From Vicinamibacteria bacterium (GTDB taxonomy: Bacteria; Acidobacteriota; Vicinamibacteria; Vicinamibacterales; 2-12-FULL-66-21): 11,348 bases of DNA. The notes under the pieces are model-generated. The model was not told the origin of the DNA. It saw only the letters and a program-made list of their open reading frames with translations, and searched no databases. How positions within the stretch are numbered: the stretch's first letter is position 1; every line of letters starts with the position of its first letter. The position numbers and the translations under genes were made by a program. The stretch lies in contig JAICSD010000101.1 in NCBI GenBank assembly GCA_025937075.1, positions 1 through 11,348 of the forward strand, read 5' to 3'. Shown in pieces: positions 5,719-11,348 of this stretch.

Positions 5719-7064
5719 CCGGCTTTTCGGCACCCGCGTCGTCGTCTCCGACGGATTTCCGGCACCGGGAGTTCGGGCGCCTCGATCGTGCGGGGGTCGC
5801 CTATCTCGATTACACGGGCAGCGCGCTTCACGCCGAAAGCCAGCGACGGGCCATAGAGCGTCTGCTTCGCGAGGAAATCTTCGGCAACCCGCACTCCCCC
5901 CACGCGGCGTCGGAAGCCTCGACCCGCGCCATGGAACGCGCCCGCCGCCTGACCCTTCAACTGCTGGACGCCGGTGACGAGTACGCGGTGTGTTTCACCG
6001 CCAATGCAACGAGTGCTATCCGCCTGGTCGCCGAATCGTTCGCGTTCGGACCGGCCGCACCGCTGCTCCTGAGCGCCGACAATCACAATTCAGTGAACGG
6101 CATCCGCGAATACGCGCGGCGCCGCCGCGCGCCGGTTTCCTATCTCCCGCTGGACCACGAACTGCGCCTGGAGAACGCGCCGGAGCTTCTTGGCGCACTT
6201 GCGCGCCAGGGAGGGCTGTTCGCCTATCCCGCGCAATCGAATTTCTCGGGCGTTCGGCACCCGCTGTCGCTCGTCGCCGCGGCCCAGCGGCTCGGGCTGC
6301 GAGTGCTGCTCGATGCCGCCGCGTACGTGCCGACGTCGAGCCTCAGTCTGCGAACGCACCCCGCCGACTTCGTCGTGCTCTCGTTCTACAAGCTGTTTGG
6401 ATTACCGACCGGAGTTGGCGCTCTGGTCGCGCGGCGGGAGGCGCTGGCCGCACTCGAACGCCCGTGGTTTTCAGGCGGCGCGGTCGACTACGTATCGGTC
6501 GCGCTCAACCGCTACGCGCTGCGCGCGGGCGAGTACGGGTTCGAAGACGGCACGCCGCATTTTCTGGGCATCGCAGCGCTGATGCCCGGATTTCAGCTTC
6601 GGGAGCAGATCGGAATCGAACAGATTGCGGTTCACGCATCGGCACTGACCGGCGAGCTGCTCGAGGGATTGCCGTCCATCACGCACGCAAACGGCGCTCC
6701 CGTCGTTCGCGTGTACGGGCCTGCCGGTCTGCAGATGCGCGGAGCAACGGTCGCCTTCAACGTGCTGACACCCGACGGCGCCGTCGTTCCGTTCGAGGAC
6801 GTCGAAGCGCGGGCGAACGCCGAGCGCGTGTTCGTCCGCGGCGGCTGTTTCTGCAATCCTGGAGCGGCGGAAGCGGCGTTCGGCTTCGATCCGGATGCGG
6901 TGCGCTCCGCGCTGGATCGCCTTGCAGTTGGATTTTCCGTTCCGAAGTTCCGAGCTCTCCTCGGCGGCTCGGCCGTCGGGGCAGTGCGCGCGTCCGTGGG
7001 GATCGCGAACGTTCCCGCCGACATCGAGCGTCTGCTGGCGGTCGTCGCGAGCTTCCGCAGGTAA
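5712..7064 (+). CDS. Class V aminotransferase-fold PLP enzyme, molybdenum cofactor sulfurase / cysteine desulfurase-like
   Basis: This fold-type I PLP enzyme most resembles the NifS-like N-terminal domain of eukaryotic molybdenum cofactor sulfurase (MOCOS/ABA3). That domain takes sulfur from cysteine as a persulfide and places it on Moco for xanthine dehydrogenase-type enzymes. Matching motifs in order: YLDYTGSAL (31-39), FGNPHSPH (57-64), DNHNSVNGIREYA (123-135), YPAQSNFSGVRHPL (172-185), DAAAYVPTSSLSL (201-213), SFYKLFGLPTGVGAL (224-238) with K227 as PLP lysine, FEDGTPHFLGI (277-287), and RGGCFCNPGA (376-385). The persulfide Cys is probably C379 or C381. At 450 residues it lacks the MOSC domain of MOCOS. 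The ATG overlaps the upstream stop by seven bases (ATGCTGA) with no Shine-Dalgarno. It could instead be a dedicated cysteine desulfurase supplying or receiving sulfur from the transporter genes. Fold certain, exact acceptor not. Confidence 0.85.
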   Translation: MLTGFSAPASSSPTDFRHREFGRLDRAGVAYLDYTGSALHAESQRRAIERLLREEIFGNPHSPHAASEASTRAMERARRLTLQLLDAGDEYAVCFTANATSAIRLVAESFAFGPAAPLLLSADNHNSVNGIREYARRRRAPVSYLPLDHELRLENAPELLGALARQGGLFAYPAQSNFSGVRHPLSLVAAAQRLGLRVLLDAAAYVPTSSLSLRTHPADFVVLSFYKLFGLPTGVGALVARREALAALERPWFSGGAVDYVSVALNRYALRAGEYGFEDGTPHFLGIAALMPGFQLREQIGIEQIAVHASALTGELLEGLPSITHANGAPVVRVYGPAGLQMRGATVAFNVLTPDGAVVPFEDVEARANAERVFVRGGCFCNPGAAEAAFGFDPDAVRSALDRLAVGFSVPKFRALLGGSAVGAVRASVGIANVPADIERLLAVVASFRR

Positions 7065-7097
7065 CCCGCGCCTCGCGCTTCCCGCCGCGCGTGGCGT

Positions 7098-7103
7098 TAG
7101 AAT
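7098..7103 (+). promoter_or_regulatory. -10 element TAGAAT, probably giving a near-leaderless transcript
   Basis: TAGAAT lies 12 bp before the ATG at 7116, so transcription would begin only about five bases ahead of the start codon. No recognisable -35 box is present at the expected position (GCGCTT). No purine-rich ribosome binding site lies between it and the ATG. Both facts suit a leaderless or near-leaderless mRNA. Confidence 0.5.
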
Positions 7104-7115
7104 GGCGCTTCTGCC

Positions 7116-8075
7116 ATGAGCCCGACATCGGTGCAGCAACGCTTCAAAGCTGCCCTCGATTCGCTCGTCGAGGAGGCCCGCAGGGATCGCACGATTCTCG
7201 CGACCATCCTGTGCGGCAGCCTGTCCCACGACACCGTGTGGGAAAAGTCGGATATCGACCTCGTGTTCGTCACGACGGACGATGTGAAAGAGGATCCTGA
7301 GCGTGAGGGCATTTCGCTCTACGCTGACGGCCTGAACGTCCACGCGATCCTCCTTCCGCGGACGTCGTTCAGGAAGATCGTCGAAGGCGCGCTCCGGAAT
7401 TCGTTCGCGCACTCGTTCCTGGCCAAAGGGACGCTGCTGTACAGCCACGACCCGACTATCGCGGCGTTGTGCGAGCGGCTGCAGGACATTGGCGCGCGGG
7501 ATTCGCAATTGCAACTGCTGCGTGCGACGGCGCAGGCGCTGCCCTCCGTCTACAAGGCGCGGAAGTGGTTCGTGACGAGGGAGGACCTCGACTACACGTC
7601 GTTATGGATTCTGTATGCGGCGACGCCGCTGGCGCAGGCCGAAGTGTTCGGCCGCCGGCTGCTGGCGGACCGGGAGGTGCTGCCGCAGGCGCTGGCGCTC
7701 AATCCCGGATTCTTTTCGCTGATCTACACCGGCCTTCTGAACGCCAAGAAAACGAGGCACGGCGTCGAGGCCGCGCTGACCGCGATCGATCAATATCTCG
7801 AGGACCTCGCGCCGCGCGCGTTCGCGCCCGTGCTCGACTATCTTCGCGAGGCCGGAGAGCCGCGGTCCGCGCGCGAGATCGATCATCATTTCCGGCGCAA
7901 CCTCGGAATTCCATTCGTCACCACGGCATGCGAGTACCTCGCCGATCAGGGGCGCATCGCCAAAGTGTCCACTCCCGTCAGGGTGACGAAGAAGAGCCAC
8001 GTGCAGCTGCAGGAAACCGCGTTCTTCTCCCTCGAGCCGCCGACCGGCTATGAAGCGGGCGACGACACGCTCTAA
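7116..8075 (+). CDS. Nucleotidyltransferase-fold protein of unknown substrate
   Basis: The N-terminal part carries the minimal nucleotidyltransferase signature: CGSLSHDT (33-40, with G34 and S35), then SDIDLVFV (45-52) with D46 and D48 as the metal-binding pair. The third acidic residue expected on the next strand is not evident; NVHAILL (74-80) has His there, so catalysis is not assured. Residues about 130-240 are mainly helical. The last third has a winged-helix look: [12 protein letters not shown] (253-264), then a short basic segment [10 protein letters not shown] (289-298). About 320 residues in all. Similar architectures appear in uncharacterised bacterial proteins; antitoxin-like MNT proteins are much shorter, so that reading is disfavoured. 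It overlaps uvrA by 26 bases and is probably co-transcribed with it. The start is set by the adjacent TAGAAT promoter; no Shine-Dalgarno is visible. Confidence 0.8.
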   Translation: MSPTSVQQRFKAALDSLVEEARRDRTILATILCGSLSHDTVWEKSDIDLVFVTTDDVKEDPEREGISLYADGLNVHAILLPRTSFRKIVEGALRNSFAHSFLAKGTLLYSHDPTIAALCERLQDIGARDSQLQLLRATAQALPSVYKARKWFVTREDLDYTSLWILYAATPLAQAEVFGRRLLADREVLPQALALNPGFFSLIYTGLLNAKKTRHGVEAALTAIDQYLEDLAPRAFAPVLDYLREAGEPRSAREIDHHFRRNLGIPFVTTACEYLADQGRIAKVSTPVRVTKKSHVQLQETAFFSLEPPTGYEAGDDTL

Positions 8076-10965
8076 GCCGGACGGCCGCCCGGCGGCGCGG
8101 ACGTCGATCGCCGTTCAGGGCGCGCGCGTTCACAACCTGAAGAACATCTCGGTCGAACTTCCACGCGACCGGCTGATCGTGGTGACGGGCCTGTCGGGCT
8201 CCGGCAAGTCGAGCCTGGCGTTCGACACCATCTATGCCGAAGGGCAGCGCCGATACCTCGAATCGCTCTCCAGCTTTGCACGCCGCTTCGTCTCCCAGGT
8301 GGCAAAGCCGGACGTGGATTTCGTCTTCGGCCTCTCGCCGGTGATCTCCATCGAGCAGAAGACGCTCACGAGCAATCCGCGATCGACCGTCGGGACGATG
8401 ACCGACATCGCGAGTTATCTCAATCTCCTCTACGCGACCATCGCGGATGCGCACTGCCCGCGCACGGGCGAGGCGGTGCCGAGCCGATCGTCCAGTCAGA
8501 TTCTGGAAGCGATCCTCTCGCTGCCCGAAGACACGGAACTCGAGCTGCGGGCGCCGGTGTTCAAGGTGTACGGGGAGGATCTCGAGTTCGTACTCACCGA
8601 ACTGCGCAAGAAAGGCGTCCGGCGGCTGGTCGTCGACGGAAAGCCGGTCGACATCTCCGAGGAAGTCGCGCTCGACGACTCGACGGTCTCGGTGATGGAC
8701 GCGATCGTCGACCGGTTCGTGGTCGGACGGCAGCACGAGAAGGCGATCAAGGCCGGCATCGCCGCCACGCTGCTGGTGGGCGACGGGCTGATGCAACTGC
8801 ATCTTCCGGGGAAGCTTGCATCCGACGCGCGCGACAGGTTCTACCGCAGCGTCGCGAGCCAGACCCACCATTTCGTCTACGGCGACATCGCGCCCGAGTT
8901 CTTCATGTTCAACAACCCCGAGAGCGCCTGTCGCACGTGCGGCGGTCTCGGCGTCGACAAGCTGACGCATCCGGATCTGCTGATTCCCGATCCGAAGCGG
9001 AGCATTCTCGGCGGGTGCTTCGTGCGCGAGGCGTTCAAGTACAACCCGGACACCTGGGATGGCCGGATGATGTACAGCCTGTCGCGCGCGCTCGATTTCC
9101 CGCTCGACGCGCCATGGTCGCAGCTTCCGAAGAAGGTGCGCGACGCCATCCTTTACGGCACGGAACGGCGGTTCGTCCTGCAGACGCCGCCGGATTCGAA
9201 GGTCCGGCGCGGCGACCAGGACGGCAAGGAGGTGGGGTTCCACGGCATCGCTCGACGGATCGAACGCTGGTACCGGCGATACCGTCAGCGCGGCGAGGCG
9301 AACTCGCGCATGGAAGCGTGGCTCGACAAAGTCATGGTCGAGCGCACCTGCCCGGACTGCAGCGGCTCGCGCCTGCGCGCAACGCGGCTGCTCTTCACGA
9401 TCAACGGCAAGACCGTGAACGATCTCGGCCAGCTCCACTTCGACGAGCTGCACCAGTTCCTTGGCACGATCAAGCCGGCAGGGCGCGGCGCGGATGCGGG
9501 CCGGCAGGTGCTCAAGGAAATCCGCGGCCGCCTCGAACTCCTGCTCGGGATCGGCCTCGACTACCTGAACTTCAACCGGCGCTCCGGCACGCTCTCGGGC
9601 GGCGAGTCCCAGCGCATCCGCCTTTCGACGCAGATCGGCTCCGGCCTGATGGGCATGCTCTACGTGCTGGACGAACCGAGCATCGGCCTCCATCCCAAGG
9701 ACAACGTGAAGATGATCGCGACGATCCAGCGCCTTCGCGACATCGGCAACACGGTGATCGTCGTCGAGCACGACGAGGACACGATCCGCGCAGCGGATCA
9801 CATCGTCGAGATGGGTCCGGGGCCTGGCGTGCACGGCGGCGAAGTCGTCGCGCAGGGAACGATTGCGGATGTGCTGAGGTGCAAGGCGTCGCCGACCGGG
9901 CAGTTCCTGTCGGGCCGCCGATCCATCGCCTCGCCGGTGCGCCGCCGCAAGGGAAACGGGAAGTTCCTCGTGGTCCGCGGCGCGCGCGAGAACAATCTGA
10001 AGTCCATCGACGTGGCGTTTCCCCTGGGAGCGCTCGTCGCGATCACCGGCGCGTCGGGGTCCGGCAAGAGCACGCTCGTCAGCGAGATTCTTTACAAGGC
10101 GCTCTGGAAGGCGCTGATCGATACGCGCACGCTTCCCGGCGAGCACGACGGCATCGAAGGCATCGAGCACGTGCACCGCGTCGTCAGCATCGACCAGGCG
10201 CCGATCGGGCGCAACAGCCGATCGAACCCCGCGACGTACATCGGGTTTTACGACAGCATCCGCGATCTCTTCACACAGGCGCCGTTGTCAATCGAACGCG
10301 ATTACAAGCCGGGGCGCTTCAGTTTCAACGTGAAGGGCGGCCGATGCGAGGAGTGCCAGGGCGAGGGCGCCATCACCACGCAGCTCTATTTCATGCCGGA
10401 CGTGGACGTGACGTGTTCCGCGTGCAAGGGCGCGCGCTTCAACAGCGAGACGCTCGAGGTCACGCTGCGCGGCAAAACGATTGCCGACGTGCTGAACATG
10501 TCCGTTGAGGAGGGCGTGGCATTCTTCGCGTCGGAGCCGTCCATCGGCCGGAAAATTCAGGTGCTCGCCGACCTCGGCCTCGGATATCTCACGCTCGGCC
10601 AATCAGCGACGACGCTCTCGGGCGGCGAAGCCCAGCGAATCAAGATCGCCGCCGAGCTGTCGACGCTCCAACGGTCGAAGCACACGCTTTACATCCTCGA
10701 TGAACCGACGACCGGGCTGCACCTGGCGGATGTCGAGCGGCTGCTCGCGTCGCTGAACCAGCTGGTGGACGCGGGCCACACCGTGCTGCTGATCGAGCAC
10801 CATCTGGACGTAATCAAGGTCGCCGATCACGTGATCGATCTCGGCCCCGAAGGAGGGCACGCCGGCGGCGAGGTCGTCGCGACCGGCACGCCAGAAGAAA
10901 TCGCGAAGTGTCGCACGTCTTACACGGGCCAATTCCTGAAGAAGCGACTCGGGTCGAATCCGTAA
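8050..10965 (+). CDS. uvrA: UvrA, damage-recognition ATPase of nucleotide excision repair (divergent form)
   Basis: UvrA dimers find bulky DNA lesions and load UvrB. The 971-residue product has the full family layout. NBD I: Walker A GLSGSGKS (47-54), signature LSGGESQ (515-521), Walker [12 protein letters not shown] (538-548). NBD II: Walker A GASGSGKS (667-674), signature LSGGEAQ (856-862), Walker [12 protein letters not shown] (881-891). A region like the UvrB-binding domain spans about 145-250. Zinc module near CPDC (434-437) and the C-terminal zinc finger (C766, C769, C789, C792) are intact. The first zinc module is not: only C294 and C297 remain, and the positions of the first CxxC hold S270 and H273. 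[10 protein letters not shown] (721-730) also departs from the usual R-T-P-R-SNPATY. An N-terminal extension of about 17 residues precedes the conserved start; no better start was found. The stop codon lies within the heptad repeat field. Confidence 0.93.
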   Translation: MKRATTRSKPDGRPAARTSIAVQGARVHNLKNISVELPRDRLIVVTGLSGSGKSSLAFDTIYAEGQRRYLESLSSFARRFVSQVAKPDVDFVFGLSPVISIEQKTLTSNPRSTVGTMTDIASYLNLLYATIADAHCPRTGEAVPSRSSSQILEAILSLPEDTELELRAPVFKVYGEDLEFVLTELRKKGVRRLVVDGKPVDISEEVALDDSTVSVMDAIVDRFVVGRQHEKAIKAGIAATLLVGDGLMQLHLPGKLASDARDRFYRSVASQTHHFVYGDIAPEFFMFNNPESACRTCGGLGVDKLTHPDLLIPDPKRSILGGCFVREAFKYNPDTWDGRMMYSLSRALDFPLDAPWSQLPKKVRDAILYGTERRFVLQTPPDSKVRRGDQDGKEVGFHGIARRIERWYRRYRQRGEANSRMEAWLDKVMVERTCPDCSGSRLRATRLLFTINGKTVNDLGQLHFDELHQFLGTIKPAGRGADAGRQVLKEIRGRLELLLGIGLDYLNFNRRSGTLSGGESQRIRLSTQIGSGLMGMLYVLDEPSIGLHPKDNVKMIATIQRLRDIGNTVIVVEHDEDTIRAADHIVEMGPGPGVHGGEVVAQGTIADVLRCKASPTGQFLSGRRSIASPVRRRKGNGKFLVVRGARENNLKSIDVAFPLGALVAITGASGSGKSTLVSEILYKALWKALIDTRTLPGEHDGIEGIEHVHRVVSIDQAPIGRNSRSNPATYIGFYDSIRDLFTQAPLSIERDYKPGRFSFNVKGGRCEECQGEGAITTQLYFMPDVDVTCSACKGARFNSETLEVTLRGKTIADVLNMSVEEGVAFFASEPSIGRKIQVLADLGLGYLTLGQSATTLSGGEAQRIKIAAELSTLQRSKHTLYILDEPTTGLHLADVERLLASLNQLVDAGHTVLLIEHHLDVIKVADHVIDLGPEGGHAGGEVVATGTPEEIAKCRTSYTGQFLKKRLGSNP

Positions 10966-11140
10966 TCCCTTATCCCCGATCCTCGAATCTCTTATCCGCG
11001 ATCCCGAATCACGCATCCCTGTCCGCGAATCCCGTATCGCTGATACGCGGATTCGGGAGAGGATGCAGGATTGAGGATTCGCGATCCGGGACTTCGGATA
11101 AGCGACCCGATGATTAAAGATGAGGGATCAGGGATTCACG
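10955..11140. repeat. Degenerate heptad field that inverts at its centre, between convergent genes
   Basis: From the last codons of uvrA to 11140 the sequence keeps a 7-bp period. AT (or a variant) recurs at 10958, 10965, 10972, 10979, then after one 8-bp step at 10987, 10994, 11001, 11008, 11015, 11029 and 11036. In the right half the step recurs at 11063, 11070, 11077, 11084, 11091, 11098, 11105 and, after another 8-bp step, 11113, 11120, 11127 and 11134. Left units read NNNATCC (C-rich on this strand), while right units read GGATTNG or GGGATNA (G-rich). So the array changes orientation near 11040 and forms a large imperfect palindrome. No open reading frame here has coding character; the spacer from 10966 to 11157 holds nothing else recognisable. 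Confidence 0.85.
11026..11055. terminator. Central hairpin of the heptad palindrome, possible bidirectional terminator
   Basis: CGAATCC (11026-11032) pairs with GGATTCG (11049-11055), and CGTATC (11033-11038) pairs with GATACG (11042-11047). The loop is three bases and a single C is bulged, giving a 13-bp stem. It lies between the converging 3' ends of uvrA and the partial gene at the right edge. There is no T-tract on either strand, so it is not a textbook intrinsic terminator. A role in ending or protecting both transcripts is plausible only from position and structure. Confidence 0.45.
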
Positions 11141-11157
11141 TCTCTCAGTCCCTTGCG

Positions 11158-11348
11158 TTACGAAGCGCTGGCGAGGTCCGTGAGCGACTTCGAGAGCAGC
11201 TTCACCTTCGTCTGATCGCTTGAACCCGACGACGACTGGTCGATGGTTGACGCGAGTTCGTTCAGGGCGCTCTTGCGGGTGCTCCCGGACGCTTTCTCCG
11301 CGGAATCCAGCGACTTGCGCGCCGAGGCGATCGCGTCGGCCGACAGAC
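11158..11348 (-). CDS. 3' end of an unrecognised gene (partial, runs off the window)
   Basis: Reading leftward from the window edge, one frame is open for 62 codons and ends in TAA (plus coordinates 11160-11158). Of the 62 codons almost all end in G or C, as in the genes around it, which strongly supports real coding. The peptide is rich in Ser, Ala, Lys, Leu and Asp with regular hydrophobic spacing, for example SADAIASARKSLDSAEKA and KVKLLSKSLTDLASAS at the very end, with a Ser/Gly stretch (SSSGSS) between. It looks like a helical hairpin tail of an exported or surface helical-bundle protein. I do not recognise the family, and the start, length and any signal peptide lie outside the window. 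It converges on uvrA. Confidence 0.75.
   Translation of the reverse strand, partial: LSADAIASARKSLDSAEKASGSTRKSALNELASTIDQSSSGSSDQTKVKLLSKSLTDLASAS

Noticed and set aside
5990..7300. A 436-codon plus-strand frame over the MOCOS-like gene
   Set aside because: Arg-rich out-of-frame reading of the PLP enzyme gene that runs across its stop and the next start.
7116..8075. MNT/HEPN-type toxin-antitoxin component
   Set aside because: The protein is about three times the length of MNT antitoxins and there is no HEPN partner. Its neighbour is uvrA.
7978..10176. A 732-codon open frame on the minus strand opposite uvrA
   Set aside because: It is antisense to an unmistakable uvrA, has the Arg/Asp/His-rich composition of a GC-rich shadow frame, and shows no domain.

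Overview
The window is chromosomal DNA from a GC-rich bacterium. Nearly every codon ends in G or C and intergenic gaps are short. There are no mobile-element genes, no tRNAs or rRNA, and no CRISPR. The gene content does not fix the phylum. The dense packing, a leaderless-looking TAGAAT promoter just ahead of one ATG, and heptameric intergenic repeats would suit an Acidobacteriota-like soil bacterium, but that is a guess.

Left part (1-3115, minus strand): a housekeeping unit reading right to left. It holds the signal recognition particle RNA (ffs), dnaX (clamp-loader tau/gamma), the YbaB/EbfC nucleoid-associated protein, and recR. This is the widely conserved dnaX-ybaB-recR order, here with the SRP RNA just upstream of dnaX. 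Back-to-back sigma70-type promoters at 3125-3153 (leftward, for the RNA) and 3200-3228 (rightward) separate it from the next block.

Middle part (3250-7064, plus strand): five genes whose start and stop codons overlap at every junction. They encode an exported two-domain sulfurtransferase, two half-length YeeE/YedE (TsuA-type) membrane proteins, a membrane-anchored rhodanese-like protein with Ser in place of the catalytic Cys and a single Cys as its last residue, and a PLP enzyme resembling the NifS-like domain of molybdenum cofactor sulfurase. Read together they suggest a route that takes sulfane sulfur outside the membrane, carries it across, and hands it to a cytoplasmic persulfide enzyme. 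The parts are recognisable. The combination, especially the Moco-sulfurase-like end point and the Cys-tailed rhodanese, is the most interesting system here.

Right part (7065-11348): a nucleotidyltransferase-fold protein with no Shine-Dalgarno, overlapping a divergent uvrA by 26 bases. Then comes a 186-bp heptad repeat field, and the 3' end of an unrecognised gene on the minus strand that runs off the window.

A second theme runs across the window. Three intergenic spacers (1-77, 1090-1138, 10955-11140) are built from tandem units of exactly 7 bp, but each uses a different unit sequence. One supplies the ybaB ribosome binding site. Another supplies the uvrA stop codon and changes orientation midway, forming a palindrome between two convergent genes.
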